From Thioalkalivibrio sulfidiphilus HL-EbGr7 (GTDB lineage: Bacteria; Pseudomonadota; Gammaproteobacteria; Ectothiorhodospirales; Ectothiorhodospiraceae), in contig NC_011901.1 of assembly GCF_000021985.1 (NCBI RefSeq), forward strand, positions 1,736,001-1,800,000: 64,000 nucleotides of DNA, in the 5' to 3' direction. The notes beneath the pieces were generated by a model, which saw only the letters and a program-made list of their open reading frames with translations, did no database searches and had not been told where the DNA came from. This document shows, in pieces, positions 42,121 to 51,687 of this stretch; position 1 is the first letter of the stretch, and the number at the start of each line of letters is the position of its first letter. Made by a program: the position numbers and the translations under genes.

Positions 42121-42537
42121 ATGAAGGTGTTGTGGTGGCTGATGCCTGTCGTCCTGGTACTCGGGGCCGCGTTCACCCTGAGCCGCTGGCCCGTCATCAA
42201 CGACGTGCGCACCGGGGAGACACCGGAGTACCCCGACATCCAGCCCCAGTACCTGCCTGCCCCACCGGAACAGGTCTACGAGGCAGCGCTGAACGCCGTG
42301 CGGGGTTTCGGCTGGGAGATCCTGGAGAAGGACCCGGCCACGGGCCGCATCGAGGCGGTGGCCACCACCCGGTTCCTGCGCTTCAAGGACGACATCAGCA
42401 TCCGGATCCAGGCGGCGGAGCAGGGCGGCAGCCGGGTGGAAATGCGCTCCCGCTCCCGGGTGGGCCGGGGTGACCTCGGCACCAACGCCCGGCGCATCCG
42501 GGCCTTCCAGGAAGCACTGCAAAAGTTAGAAGGGTGA
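42121..42537 (+). CDS. DUF1499 family membrane-anchored protein
   Basis: 138 residues. One N-terminal membrane segment (WWLMPVVLVLGAAFTL), then EQVYEAALNAVRGFGWEILE, IEAVATTRFLRFKDDISIRI and MRSRSRVGRGDLGTNARRI, the DUF1499 pattern. Unknown function, envelope located. Confidence 0.87.
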   Translation: MKVLWWLMPVVLVLGAAFTLSRWPVINDVRTGETPEYPDIQPQYLPAPPEQVYEAALNAVRGFGWEILEKDPATGRIEAVATTRFLRFKDDISIRIQAAEQGGSRVEMRSRSRVGRGDLGTNARRIRAFQEALQKLEG

Positions 42538-42640
42538 ATTGGGAAGTGCGAAGTTTGAGATCTTCACTTCCAACTTCCCAATCCCCACTTCTCACTTCTT
42601 TTCCCACTTCCCAATTCCCACTTCACCCTTATTCCTGTAT
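42530..42640. repeat. TTCCCAATTC-type inverted repeat cluster
   Basis: GAATTGGGAAGTGCGAAG followed by several copies of CACTTCCCAATTCC-like words in opposite orientation. The copies can pair into a long hairpin after the DUF1499 stop and may terminate its transcript. Confidence 0.65.
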
Positions 42641-42764
42641 AGTGCCCCCCATCGAACGCCCCGCCCGTCAGCGTCCGTTCATCCGATTTCCTACCCCCTG
42701 ATTTCGTCTTCCTCGATGGGCGCCCCTCCGGTACGGAGCGGCTGGTTGCCGTTGGAGTTTTTCC

Positions 42765-44108
42765 ATGTCTTCTGTTTCCAAGTTTGCCGACCTCGGGTTG
42801 GCCGATCCCCTTTTGCGTGCCCTGGAAGAGACCGGCTATGAATCGCCGACTCCGATCCAGGCCCAGGCCATCCCCGAAGTGCTCAAGGGCCGCGACCTGC
42901 GCGCCGCCGCCCAGACCGGCACCGGCAAGACCGCCGGCTTCACCCTGCCCATCCTGCAGCTGCTGTCCCACCGCCCCGCCCTCAAGAGCGGGCCGGGCCG
43001 ACCCCGCTGCCTGGTGCTGACCCCCACCCGTGAGCTGGCCGCCCAGGTGCACGAGTCCGTGGAGACCTACGGCAAGTACCTGACCCTGCGCTCCCTGGTG
43101 ATGTTCGGCGGCGTGAACATCAATCCACAGATCCGCGCCCTGCGCGGCCAGGTGGACATCATCGTGGCCACCCCTGGCCGCCTGCTGGATCACGCGGGCC
43201 AGAAGACCGTGGACCTCTCCGGCGTGGAGATCCTGGTCCTGGACGAGGCCGATCGCATGCTGGACATGGGCTTCATCCACGACATCCGCCGCATCATGAA
43301 ACTGCTGCCGGCCAGGCGTCAGAACCTGCTGTTCTCCGCCACCTTCTCCGATGAGATGCGTGCCCTGGCGGACGGCATTTTGACCAACCCGGCCAGCGTG
43401 GAAGTGGCCGCGCGCAACACCACCGCCGAGCGCGTGCAGCAGCAGGTGCACCTGGTGGAAAGCCACGCCAAGCGGGATCTGCTCAGCCACCTGATCAAGC
43501 AGAACCAGTGGCAGCAGGTGCTGGTGTTCACCCGCACCAAGCACGGCGCCAACCGCCTGGCTGAGAAGCTGTCCAAGGACGGCATCCCGGCGGCCGCCAT
43601 CCACGGCAACAAGAGTCAGGCGGCCCGCACCAAGGCCCTGGACCAGTTCAAGAACGGCCGTATCCCGGTGCTGGTGGCCACCGACATCGCCGCCCGTGGC
43701 CTGGACATCGACCAGCTGCCCCAGGTGGTGAACTTCGAGTTGCCCAACGTGCCCGAGGACTACGTGCACCGCATCGGCCGCACCGGGCGTGCCGGTGCCG
43801 CCGGCGCTGCCCTGTCCCTGGTGGACCGGGAGGAGATGCGCCTGCTGACCAGCATCGAACGGCTGATCCGCCGTCCCATCGAGCGCATCCAGACGGAAGG
43901 CTTCGTGGCACCGCCGAAATCCGCCAACGACGCCGACGGCAATCGCCCGCCCCGTGGTGGTCGTCCCGGTGGTGGACGCCCAGGCAACGGTGCCCGCCAG
44001 GGCGCACCCCGTGGCGGTCGTCCCGGTGGCGCACCTGCTGGTGCCCGCCGTCAGGGTGCCGGGGGGCGGGGCCGTGGCGGCAACGGTGCCCGCAGCGGCA
44101 ACCGCTAG
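42765..44108 (+). CDS. rhlE: DEAD-box RNA helicase RhlE
   Basis: 447 residues. Q motif ([12 protein letters not shown]), motif I AQTGTGKT, Ia [15 protein letters not shown] ([13 protein letters not shown]), III SAT, and C-terminal motifs [11 protein letters not shown] and [11 protein letters not shown] Gly/Arg/Pro-rich tail of about 60 residues ([13 protein letters not shown]) suits RNA binding. RhlE remodels ribosomal and other RNAs. Confidence 0.95.
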   Translation: MSSVSKFADLGLADPLLRALEETGYESPTPIQAQAIPEVLKGRDLRAAAQTGTGKTAGFTLPILQLLSHRPALKSGPGRPRCLVLTPTRELAAQVHESVETYGKYLTLRSLVMFGGVNINPQIRALRGQVDIIVATPGRLLDHAGQKTVDLSGVEILVLDEADRMLDMGFIHDIRRIMKLLPARRQNLLFSATFSDEMRALADGILTNPASVEVAARNTTAERVQQQVHLVESHAKRDLLSHLIKQNQWQQVLVFTRTKHGANRLAEKLSKDGIPAAAIHGNKSQAARTKALDQFKNGRIPVLVATDIAARGLDIDQLPQVVNFELPNVPEDYVHRIGRTGRAGAAGAALSLVDREEMRLLTSIERLIRRPIERIQTEGFVAPPKSANDADGNRPPRGGRPGGGRPGNGARQGAPRGGRPGGAPAGARRQGAGGRGRGGNGARSGNR

Positions 44109-44225
44109 GTGTCCCGGCGCCCGGGCTGGTGGCCCGGGCGCAAAAGCCTTACAGTCATAAAACCGGCGGCCCGCGCGAATGCGCGGGCCGTTGTGCATTT
44201 GCAGTGCCTGCAGGAGAACATCGAC

Positions 44226-44639
44226 ATGACACAGCAACCGAGCATCACCCTGTCCTCCCTGGATCTGGATCGTCTCGAGCATCTGCTCGACAGCCTGCCC
44301 AGAGAGGCCCTGGCCAACCACCGCCAGCTGCTGGCCGAGCTGGAGCGTGCCAACGTGGTTGAACCGTCGCAGGTTCCGCCCACCCTGGTGACCATGAACT
44401 CCAGGGTGCGTTTCCGCGTGGAGCCGGAAGGGCGCGAATTCCAGCGCACCCTGGTCTACCCCTCGGGCATGGACGGCGACGAGGAGAAGATCTCCGTACT
44501 GGCTCCCATCGGCAGCGCCCTGCTGGGCCTGTCCGTGGGCGACAGCATCGCCTGGCCCACCCCCAAGGGCGGCGAAATGAACGTGCGCATCATGGAGATC
44601 CTCTACCAGCCGGAGGCGGCGGGAGAGATGCATCGCTGA
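44226..44639 (+). CDS. rnk: Nucleoside diphosphate kinase regulator Rnk (GreA-like)
   Basis: 137 residues from ATG 44226. The C-terminal half is a GreA/GreB-type FKBP-like domain: MNSRVRFRVEPEG, SVLAPIGSALLGLSVGDSI and MEILYQPEA. N-terminal part is a short coiled coil, as in Rnk, which binds RNA polymerase. Own ribosome site (CAGGAG) upstream. Confidence 0.88.
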   Translation: MTQQPSITLSSLDLDRLEHLLDSLPREALANHRQLLAELERANVVEPSQVPPTLVTMNSRVRFRVEPEGREFQRTLVYPSGMDGDEEKISVLAPIGSALLGLSVGDSIAWPTPKGGEMNVRIMEILYQPEAAGEMHR

Positions 44640-44644
44640 AAATA

Positions 44645-44756
44645 CTTGCCGCGGAGACGCGCAGGCGAAGAGATTCAAACAGGACGCATCGGACAGTGCC
44701 TGAATGATGTATGGTTGATGTCTCTGCGCCTGCGCATCTGCGCGGCAACCCATTCC
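44645..44756. repeat. CGCAGAGACG-type inverted repeat
   Basis: TTGCCGCGGAGACGCGCAGGCGAAGAG and its inverse TCTCTGCGCCTGCGCATCTGCGCGGCAA enclose about 55 bases. Confidence 0.65.
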
Positions 44757-44763
44757 GGATTCC

Positions 44764-45393
44764 ATGCACATGCAAAAGCACGTCGGCATCCTGATCTTCG
44801 AAAACGTGGAGGTGCTGGACTTCACCGGCCCCTACGAGGTGTTCGTCACCACGCGCCTGGATGAGACGCGTCGGCGCGAGACCGAGTCCCCGTATCGGGT
44901 GAGCCTGCTGGCGGCCACCGCTGAGCCGGTCACCTGTTCCGGCGGCATGCGCGTGCTGCCCACGTACACACTGAACGATGCACCCGCCCTGGACATCCTG
45001 GTGGTGCCGGGAGGCTGGGGCGTGCGCGCCTTGCTGGAGGATGCAGCCCTGCAGGCCTGGCTCAGGGACAGGGCAGGGCAGGTGAGCACGCTTGCCTCGG
45101 TGTGCACCGGCTCCCTGCTGTTGGCCTCAGCCGGCCTACTGGACGGACGGGACGCCACCACCCACTGGCGTTCCCTGCCCTTCATGAAAGAACATTTCCC
45201 ACGGGTCCGCGTGCACGAGGACCTGCACGTGGTGCAGGATGGTGACCTCATCAGTTCCGCCGGCATCTCCGCGGGCATGGACCTGGCACTGCACCTGGTG
45301 GCGCGGGATCATGGCGTGGAGGTGGCCGCCAACGCCGCGCGCAACATGGAATACCCCTGGCCCACGGACAACACGCGAAGGGTGACACTCTGA
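44764..45393 (+). CDS. DJ-1/PfpI family protein (isonitrile hydratase-like)
   Basis: 209 residues. ILIFENVEVLDFTGPYEVF at the start, nucleophile elbow SVCTGSLLLA with the active Cys near 118, and SAGISAGMDLALHL at the end, as in isonitrile hydratases and the N-terminal half of GlxA-type regulators. No AraC domain follows. Could be hydratase, glyoxalase or sensor. Confidence 0.85.
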   Translation: MHMQKHVGILIFENVEVLDFTGPYEVFVTTRLDETRRRETESPYRVSLLAATAEPVTCSGGMRVLPTYTLNDAPALDILVVPGGWGVRALLEDAALQAWLRDRAGQVSTLASVCTGSLLLASAGLLDGRDATTHWRSLPFMKEHFPRVRVHEDLHVVQDGDLISSAGISAGMDLALHLVARDHGVEVAANAARNMEYPWPTDNTRRVTL

Positions 45394-46139
45394 TGCCTCA
45401 CATGACACGCCGCCGCTTCCTGCTCACCCTGCTGCTGGCGGTACCCGCCGGCCAGACCCAGGCCAACTGGTGGGAGAGGGCACAAGACCTGCTGCGTGGC
45501 GTGACCGGCGGCAGCACCACCACCTCGGGTCTGACCCAGGCCGAGATCATCGACGGCCTGCGCGAGGCGCTGCGCATCGGTACCGACAACGTGGTCAGCC
45601 GGTTGGGCGCGCCCGGCGGCTTTCTCAACGACCCCCGGATACGCATCCCGCTGCCCTATGGCCTGAACCGGGCCCAGGAACAGCTGTCCCGTGTCGGCCT
45701 GAGTGGCATGCTGGACGATCTCGAGGTCCGCATGAACCGCGCCGCCGAGGCGGCCACGCCCCGGGCCAGGGCGCTGTTCGTCAACGCCATCCGCGACATG
45801 AGCATCCAGGACGCCCAGTCCATCCTGAACGGCCCGGACGATGCCGCCACCCGCTATTTCGAGTCCCGCATGCGCGAGCCCCTGGGCACGGAGATGCGCC
45901 CCATCGTGGACGAGACCCTCTCGGATGCCGGCGCCGTGCGCGTGCACGATGACCTGATGCGCCGCTACCGCAGCATCCCGTTCCTGCCCGAGGTGGACAC
46001 GGACCTGAGCGGCCACGTGGTCGACCGCGCCCTGGACGGCGTGTTCCATTACCTGGCCGTGGAAGAGGCCGCCATCCGCCAGGACCCGGCCCGGCGCACC
46101 ACGGAATTGCTCAGGAAGGTGTTTGGAAGCGGCGGATAA
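45393..46139 (+). CDS. DUF4197 domain protein, exported
   Basis: 248 residues. N-terminal signal with RRR (TRRRFLLTLLLAVPAG), possibly Tat-like. LTQAEIIDGLREALRIGTDN, DDAATRYFESRMREPL and ALDGVFHYLAVEEAAIRQDP are DUF4197 hallmarks. Overlaps the preceding stop (TGATG). Periplasmic, function unknown. Confidence 0.88.
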   Translation: MPHMTRRRFLLTLLLAVPAGQTQANWWERAQDLLRGVTGGSTTTSGLTQAEIIDGLREALRIGTDNVVSRLGAPGGFLNDPRIRIPLPYGLNRAQEQLSRVGLSGMLDDLEVRMNRAAEAATPRARALFVNAIRDMSIQDAQSILNGPDDAATRYFESRMREPLGTEMRPIVDETLSDAGAVRVHDDLMRRYRSIPFLPEVDTDLSGHVVDRALDGVFHYLAVEEAAIRQDPARRTTELLRKVFGSGG

Positions 46140-46187
46140 GGCATAAGGAGGGAGTGTGGCCCGACTCAAGGGAACACCGTCTCACGT

Positions 46188-46258
46188 CGTAGGTCGGCCT
46201 TCAGGCCGACGCCGCTGCCCATCGAAGCCTCCGCTGTCGGCCTGAAGGCCGACCTACG
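46188..46258. repeat. REP hairpin between convergent genes
   Basis: A perfect 23-bp inverted repeat starting CGTAGGTCGGCCTTCAGGC (46188-46210 and 46236-46258); each arm is itself palindromic (GGCCTTCAGGCC). Typical REP/BIME unit; probably ends transcription from both sides. Confidence 0.85.
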
Positions 46259-46268
46259 CCTGGCACGC

Positions 46269-47195
46269 CTATCTCCTGTCGCTTCTCTCCTCACGATCAA
46301 ACTTCCAATACGGCGGATCCCCGAAACTCGCCGCCAGGTGTTCCGTCAACGCCCTGACCTTGGCGGTCAGGTGCCGGTTCTGGGGGAACACCGCATACAC
46401 GCCCACCTCCGGCAGGCTCCCGTCCAGTTCCACCACCACCAGCCGCCCGTCCGCCAGGGCCTGCCAGACGATGAAGTCCGGGATCACCGCCAGGCCCAGG
46501 CCGGCGATGGCGGCATCGCGCATGGCATCGCCGTTGTTCACCTGCAGGGCCGTGGCGAAATGACCGGTGACGGTACCGTCTGCACGCCTGAAGCGCAGCT
46601 GGTCGTTGGGATGCACGTTCGAGTAGAGGATCCCCCGGTGCTCTGACAGCGCCTCCACGTGCTTCGGTCTGCCGTGTTCAGCCAGGTAAGCAGGGCTGGC
46701 AACCAGCAGGCTGCAGCTCGAGACCAGGCGCCGGGCCACCAGGGTCGAATCCGGTAGCTGACCGATGCGAATGGCCATGTCGTAGCCTTCCCCCACCAGG
46801 TCCACCATGCGGTCGTTCAGGTCCAGGTCCAGCTGGATGCCGGGGTGTTCACGCAGGAAGGGGTAGAGGGCAGGGCCCAGGTGCAGCAGGCCGAAACTCA
46901 TGGGCGCGGCCACCCGCAGCGGGCCGCGCAACTCGTGGCCCTCCTCGGCGATGCGCGACACCGCCTCGTCCAGCTCCCCCAGCATCCGGGCGCTGAAGCG
47001 GTGAAACATCTCCCCCTGCTCGGTGAGCGAAAGCCGGCGCGAGGAGCGCTGGATCAGCCGCGCACCCACCGAATCTTCCAGTTCCGAGAGCCGATGACTC
47101 ACCACCGACTTGGCCACGCCCAGGCGCCGGGCAGCGGCGGTGATGGAGCCGGCCTCGACGATGGCCACAAAGGTGCGAATACCTTCCAGTTTCAT
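46269..47195 (-). CDS. LysR-family transcriptional regulator
   Basis: 308 residues from ATG 47195 (MKLEGIRTFVAIVEAG). Winged HTH GSITAAARRLGVAKSVVSHR at about 15-40, effector-binding domain after 90. Divergent from wrbA with a 112-bp shared region, so it probably controls wrbA, sensing a redox-active or quinone-like signal (inference). Confidence 0.92.
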   Translation of the reverse strand: MKLEGIRTFVAIVEAGSITAAARRLGVAKSVVSHRLSELEDSVGARLIQRSSRRLSLTEQGEMFHRFSARMLGELDEAVSRIAEEGHELRGPLRVAAPMSFGLLHLGPALYPFLREHPGIQLDLDLNDRMVDLVGEGYDMAIRIGQLPDSTLVARRLVSSCSLLVASPAYLAEHGRPKHVEALSEHRGILYSNVHPNDQLRFRRADGTVTGHFATALQVNNGDAMRDAAIAGLGLAVIPDFIVWQALADGRLVVVELDGSLPEVGVYAVFPQNRHLTAKVRALTEHLAASFGDPPYWKFDREERSDRR

Positions 47196-47307
47196 GGTTT
47201 TGTACCAATTAACAGAACACTGGTTTCGATTCTTAATCCTTATTTCAGAAAATCGCAACAAATAAACTGGCCACGTTCCCATATCCCATCGTTCCGGAGG
47301 AGCGTCC
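47196..47307. promoter_or_regulatory. Shared divergent LysR/wrbA promoter region
   Basis: AT-rich compared with flanks (e.g. AACAAATAAACTGG). GGAGGAG precedes the wrbA ATG. A LysR box is expected here but I cannot single one out. Confidence 0.45.
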
Positions 47308-47931
47308 ATGAACACCAAAGTGCTGATCCTGTATTACTCCACCTGGGGCCACGTGGAGCAGATGGCCCAGGCCGTGGCCGAGGGCGTGCGCGAAGTGCAG
47401 GGCGCCGAGGCCGTCATCAAGCGGGTCCCGGAGCTGATGCCCGAGGACGTGGCCAAGGGCGCCGGCGCCAAGCTGGACCAGGCCGCGCCCATCGCCACCC
47501 CCGCCGAACTGGCCGACTACGACGCCATCATCATCGGCACCCCCACCCGCTACGGCCGCATGGCCGCACAGATGGCCAACTTTCTCGACCAGACCGGCCA
47601 GCTGTGGTTCCAGGACAAGCTGGTGGGCAAGGTGGGCAGCGTGTTTGCCTCCACGGCCAGCCAACACGGCGGCCAGGAAACCACGCTGATCTCCACCATC
47701 GTCAACCTCATGCATCTGGGCATGACCATCGTGGGTCTGCCCTACAGCGAGAAGCGCCAGCTGACCCTGGATGAGGTGGCGGGCGGTTCCCCCTACGGCG
47801 CCACCACCCTGGCCGCCGGCGACGGCAGCCGCCAGCCCTCCGAGATCGAGCTGGCCATGGCCCGATCCCAGGGTCGCCACGTGGCGGAGACCGCCGTGGC
47901 GCAGAAGCTGGGCAAGGCACAGATGAAGTGA
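47308..47931 (+). CDS. wrbA: NAD(P)H:quinone oxidoreductase WrbA
   Basis: 207 residues. Flavodoxin-like: [19 protein letters not shown] for the FMN phosphate, [20 protein letters not shown] and [13 protein letters not shown] are WrbA hallmarks. Two-electron quinone reduction for oxidative stress defence. Confidence 0.96.
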   Translation: MNTKVLILYYSTWGHVEQMAQAVAEGVREVQGAEAVIKRVPELMPEDVAKGAGAKLDQAAPIATPAELADYDAIIIGTPTRYGRMAAQMANFLDQTGQLWFQDKLVGKVGSVFASTASQHGGQETTLISTIVNLMHLGMTIVGLPYSEKRQLTLDEVAGGSPYGATTLAAGDGSRQPSEIELAMARSQGRHVAETAVAQKLGKAQMK

Positions 47932-48035
47932 GAAGGGAGAACTGGGAAGTGAGAAGTACCCATTCTCACTTCCCAATTCACACTTCGCACTTCCATTCCC
48001 ACATCCAAATTCCTACCTCCCACTTCCTGCTAGAC
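47930..48035. repeat. TTCCCAATTC-type hairpin after wrbA
   Basis: GAACTGGGAAGTGAGAAG and TTCTCACTTCCCAATTC pair around a 7-8 base loop, followed by further degenerate copies. Likely transcript end for wrbA. Confidence 0.7.
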
Positions 48036-48063
48036 TGTGGGCTCGCCAAAGCCACCCACAGCC

Positions 48064-48480
48064 ATGCTCGCCATCTCCAACAAGGTCTCCATCCCCGATC
48101 ACGAGATCGAGATCAGCGCGATCCGCGCCCAGGGGGCGGGCGGGCAGAACGTCAACAAGGTCTCCAGCGCCATTCACCTGCGCTTCGACATCCCCGGCTC
48201 CTCGCTTCCCGACTTCTACAAGACCCGCCTGCTGGCCCTGCGTGACCATCGCATCACCCGCGAGGGGGTGGTCATCATCAAGGCCCAGCGCTTCCGCACC
48301 CAGGAAGGCAACCGGGAAGACGCCTTGCGACGCCTCGCCGAGCTGATCCGCAGCGTCGCCGTGGTGCCCAAGGCCCGCAAGCCCACCCGGCCGAGCCTCA
48401 CGGCCAAGCGCAAGCGGGTGGACGAGAAGACCCGCCGGGGTCGCACCAAGGAGCTGCGCGGCAAGGTGGACCTCCAGTGA
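48064..48480 (+). CDS. arfB: Ribosome rescue factor ArfB (YaeJ)
   Basis: 138 residues from ATG 48064 (MLAISNKVSIPDHEIE). RAQGAGGQNVNKVSSAIHLRF contains the catalytic GGQ of peptide release factors; the C-terminus is the basic tail that enters the empty mRNA channel (KRKRVDEKTRRGRTKELRGK). It hydrolyses peptidyl-tRNA on stalled ribosomes. Confidence 0.95.
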   Translation: MLAISNKVSIPDHEIEISAIRAQGAGGQNVNKVSSAIHLRFDIPGSSLPDFYKTRLLALRDHRITREGVVIIKAQRFRTQEGNREDALRRLAELIRSVAVVPKARKPTRPSLTAKRKRVDEKTRRGRTKELRGKVDLQ

Positions 48481-50297
48481 GAACACGCAGGGACAGCGAA
48501 TACCGGGGCGGCCCGGTCAACTGGCGCATCATCATCAGCCTGCTTCCCTTCCTGATGGAGTTCCGCGGCCGGGTGATGCTGGCCCTGGGCCTGCTGGCGC
48601 TGGCCAAGGTCGCCGGCGTCCTGGTGCCGGTGGCGCTCAAGTTCATCGTCGATCACTTCGAGACCCGCGGCCTGGAATCGCCCGCCGAGGTGCTGGTGGC
48701 GGTGCCCCTGGCGTTGCTGATCGGCTACGGTGCGCTGCGCTTCACCTCGGTGTTCTTCGGCGAACTGCGCGACGCGGTGTTCGCCCGGGTGGCGGAGCGG
48801 GCCATGCGCCGGGTCTCGCTCAAGGTCTTCGAACACCTGCACCGCCTGGATCTCGGCTTTCATCTCTCCCGCCAGACCGGGGGGCTCGCCCGCGACATCG
48901 AGCGCGGCACCACCGGCATCAGCTTCCTGCTGCGCTTCATGCTGTTCAACATCGTGCCCACGCTGCTGGAGATCGGCCTGATCACGGTGATCATGCTGGT
49001 GGCCTTCGATGCCAGCTTCGCGCTCACGGTGCTGGCCGCGGTGGCGGTGTACGTGATCTTCTCCATCTACGTCACCGAGTGGCGCAACCGCTTCGTGCGC
49101 GAAAGCAACCAGATGGACAACGTCTCCAACACCCGGGCCATGGACAGCCTGCTCAACTACGAGACGGTGAAGTACTTCGGCAACGAGGCCTACGAGGCCA
49201 GGGAGTACGACCGCAACCTGGAGGCCTGGGAAGAGGCGCGCATGAAGAACCGCCTGTCCCTGGCCGGCCTTAACTCCGGCCAGGCCTTCATCATCGCCGC
49301 CTCCATCACGGTGATGATGATCATGGCGGCGCACCGGGTGGCCGCCGGGCAGATGACCCTGGGCGACCTGGTCATGATCAACGCCTACATGATCCAGCTG
49401 TTCATGCCGCTCAATTTCCTGGGCTTCGTGTACCGGGAGATTCGCGAGGCCCTGATCAACATCGAGCGCCTGTTCAAGCTCATGTACCAGCCCGCCCGGG
49501 TGGTGGACGCCGCCGATGCCACGGAACTCAAGCCCGACGGCGGCGCCATCCGCTTCGAGCACGTGAGCTACGCCTACACCGAGGACCGGCCCATCCTCAA
49601 GGACGTGAGCTTCGAGATCCCCGCCGGCCAGAAACTGGCCATCGTCGGTCCCAGCGGGGCAGGGAAGTCCACCATCGCGCGCCTGCTGTTCCGCTTCTAC
49701 GACGTCACCGAGGGCCGGATCACCATCAACGGTCAGGACATCCGCAGCGTGACCCAGGAGAGCCTGCGCCGGGCCATCGGCGTGGTGCCCCAGGACACGG
49801 TGCTGTTCAACGACACGGTGCGCTACAACATCGCCTACGGCCGTCCGGATGCCAGCGAGGCCGAGATCCTGCGCGCCGTGCGCATGGCCCACCTGGAGGG
49901 CTTCATCGCCTCTCTGCCACAGGGGCTTGAGACCCAGGTGGGCGAGCGGGGACTGAAACTCTCCGGCGGCGAGAAGCAGCGCATCGCCATCGCCCGGGTG
50001 CTGCTCAAGGACCCGCCCATCCTGGTGCTGGACGAGGCCACCTCATCCCTGGATTCCCACGCCGAGAAGGTGATCCTGGACGCCCTGAACGAGGTCTCCC
50101 AGCGTCGCACCACGCTCGCCATCGCCCACCGCCTCTCCACCATCGTGGACGCCGACCGCATCATCGTGCTGGACGGCGGACGCATCGTGGAACAGGGCAG
50201 CCACGCGCAGCTGCTGGCCCAGGGCGGCACCTACGCCCAGCTCTGGACCCACCAGCAGCAGGAACGGATTGCGGCGGAATCGGCGTTGGTGGAATGA
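48477..50297 (+). CDS. Atm1/HMT1-type ABC exporter
   Basis: 606 residues. GTG start overlaps the arfB stop (GTGA). Six membrane helices in the first ~320 residues with NYETVKYFGNEAYEAREYD, the Atm1-type signature, then an ATPase with Walker A GPSGAGKST, signature LSGGEKQRI and Walker B ILVLDEATS. Half-transporter acting as homodimer. Bacterial relatives export glutathione-linked metals or sulfur species. Confidence 0.93.
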   Translation: MRTRRDSEYRGGPVNWRIIISLLPFLMEFRGRVMLALGLLALAKVAGVLVPVALKFIVDHFETRGLESPAEVLVAVPLALLIGYGALRFTSVFFGELRDAVFARVAERAMRRVSLKVFEHLHRLDLGFHLSRQTGGLARDIERGTTGISFLLRFMLFNIVPTLLEIGLITVIMLVAFDASFALTVLAAVAVYVIFSIYVTEWRNRFVRESNQMDNVSNTRAMDSLLNYETVKYFGNEAYEAREYDRNLEAWEEARMKNRLSLAGLNSGQAFIIAASITVMMIMAAHRVAAGQMTLGDLVMINAYMIQLFMPLNFLGFVYREIREALINIERLFKLMYQPARVVDAADATELKPDGGAIRFEHVSYAYTEDRPILKDVSFEIPAGQKLAIVGPSGAGKSTIARLLFRFYDVTEGRITINGQDIRSVTQESLRRAIGVVPQDTVLFNDTVRYNIAYGRPDASEAEILRAVRMAHLEGFIASLPQGLETQVGERGLKLSGGEKQRIAIARVLLKDPPILVLDEATSSLDSHAEKVILDALNEVSQRRTTLAIAHRLSTIVDADRIIVLDGGRIVEQGSHAQLLAQGGTYAQLWTHQQQERIAAESALVE

Positions 50298-50304
50298 AAA
50301 TCAA

Positions 50305-50485
50305 AAGCCTCGACGCAAAGACGCAGAGGAACGCAAAGAACATCTTTTTGTGTCAAAACTAAGGAAACTTTTGATTCCAGATCAACCCTTGGCAAGATCA
50401 TTGTCGTAACAGGGTTGTTTACCCCAGGATTTGCTTTGCGTCCTTTGCGAAACCCTTTGCGCCCTTTGCGTTCCCGCTTTTGACT
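50305..50485. repeat. CGCAGAGACG-type inverted repeat pair
   Basis: CCTCGACGCAAAGACGCAGAGG near 50308 and TTTGCGTCCTTTGCG-type words near 50435-50475 lie in opposite orientation around about 110 bases of lower GC without a gene. Confidence 0.65.
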
Positions 50486-50503
50486 TTCGCCCACGGAGTC
50501 TCG

Positions 50504-51127
50504 ATGCCCACCCCCATGCGCTGTGAACTGATCTCCCTGCAGAGCGTCATCGACCTGAGTTACCAGCTGGCCTGCCAGGTACGGGATTCGGGGTTCAGAC
50601 CGGACCTGGTGGTGGCGGTCGCCCGGGGCGGTTTCGTGCCGGCCCGTTATGTATGCGACTACCTGCACCTGCAGGACATGACCAGCATCAAGGTGCAGCA
50701 CTACACCGGCCCCGCGAAGATGGAGGCCAAGGCCTGGGTGAAGTACCCCCTGTCGGGAGACGTGCAGGGCAAGCGGGTGCTGATCGTGGACGATGTCAAC
50801 GACACCGGCGACACCCTGGTGGTAGCCCGGACCCATGTGGAGGCCGCGGGCGCGGCCGAGGTGCGCACGGCGGTGCTGCACGAGAAGGCCACCTCGCCGG
50901 TGCATGCGGATTTCCACGTGGCCGAGGTGCTGGAATGGCGCTGGATCATCTATCCCTGGGCCCGGGTCGAGGACATCGGCGGCTTCATCCGGGACATGGA
51001 TCCGCCCACCACTGACGAGGCACGGATCAAGGATCGTCTGCATGCCGACTACGGCATCCACCTGGAGGATGCCGAGTTGCAACGCATCCTTTCCCTGATT
51101 CGGATTCCGGGGCAAGATGGTACCTGA
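50504..51127 (+). CDS. Phosphoribosyltransferase-domain protein
   Basis: 207 residues from ATG 50504 (GGAG upstream). The PRPP-binding loop is VLIVDDVNDTGDTL; DLVVAVARGGFVPARYV supplies the pyrophosphate loop. Xanthine/hypoxanthine-type fold; the base is not predictable and ends with a short unique tail. Confidence 0.88.
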   Translation: MPTPMRCELISLQSVIDLSYQLACQVRDSGFRPDLVVAVARGGFVPARYVCDYLHLQDMTSIKVQHYTGPAKMEAKAWVKYPLSGDVQGKRVLIVDDVNDTGDTLVVARTHVEAAGAAEVRTAVLHEKATSPVHADFHVAEVLEWRWIIYPWARVEDIGGFIRDMDPPTTDEARIKDRLHADYGIHLEDAELQRILSLIRIPGQDGT

Positions 51128-51153
51128 CACCCCGTTCACCTGAGAGATCCACC

Positions 51154-51687
51154 ATGCGCCACCTGTTGCCCCTGGTCACCGCCCTGGTCCTGAGCCTCCT
51201 GCTGGTCCTCCCGGCCCAGGCGGACCAGACCATCATCTCTTCCACCAATGCCAAGCAGGTGGAGGGCCTCCTGAAGGAGCTTGGCTTCACCGGCACGCGC
51301 ATCGACGAGGATGATGATGTCATCGTCATGATGCACGGCCGTCCCGTGGTGGTGATTGTGGGCTCCGGCAACGGCCGTCAGTTGCAGATGAACGTGGCCT
51401 TTGTCGGCATGGGCATCACCCTGGAACAGGTCAACGCCTGGAACCGCAACCGCATCCTCGCCAAGGCCTACCTGGATCGGGATGGCGACACCATCTTCGA
51501 ATCCGACCTGGACCTGGACGGCGGCATCACCGTCGACCGCCTCAAGGACTGGCTGCAGACCTTCAACATGCTCATCGACATGTTCGTGCGCGAGGTCGTC
51601 CATGGCCAGGGCGTTGACGATTCCAAGCCCGTGACCCCGCGTCGGGATCGGGAACTGCGCGCAGGAATCTCACCGACAGTCGGATAG
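51154..51687 (+). CDS. YbjN-domain exported protein
   Basis: 177 residues with signal peptide (MRHLLPLVTALVLSLLLVLPAQA). QVEGLLKELGFTGTRIDEDD and FVGMGITLEQVNAWNRN and FESDLDLDGGITVDRLKDWL are YbjN patterns (type III chaperone-like fold). Function unknown. Its stop codon is part of the TA flank/terminal repeat of the following MITE-like element. Confidence 0.85.
   Translation: MRHLLPLVTALVLSLLLVLPAQADQTIISSTNAKQVEGLLKELGFTGTRIDEDDDVIVMMHGRPVVVIVGSGNGRQLQMNVAFVGMGITLEQVNAWNRNRILAKAYLDRDGDTIFESDLDLDGGITVDRLKDWLQTFNMLIDMFVREVVHGQGVDDSKPVTPRRDRELRAGISPTVG

Noticed and set aside
42564-44825. 753-residue minus-strand frame opposite rhlE and rnk
   Set aside because: Shadow of rhlE; rhlE has all DEAD-box motifs, while this frame shows none.
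48216-49892. 558-residue minus-strand frame opposite the ABC exporter
   Set aside because: Shadow; the sense strand has Walker A, signature and Walker B motifs.
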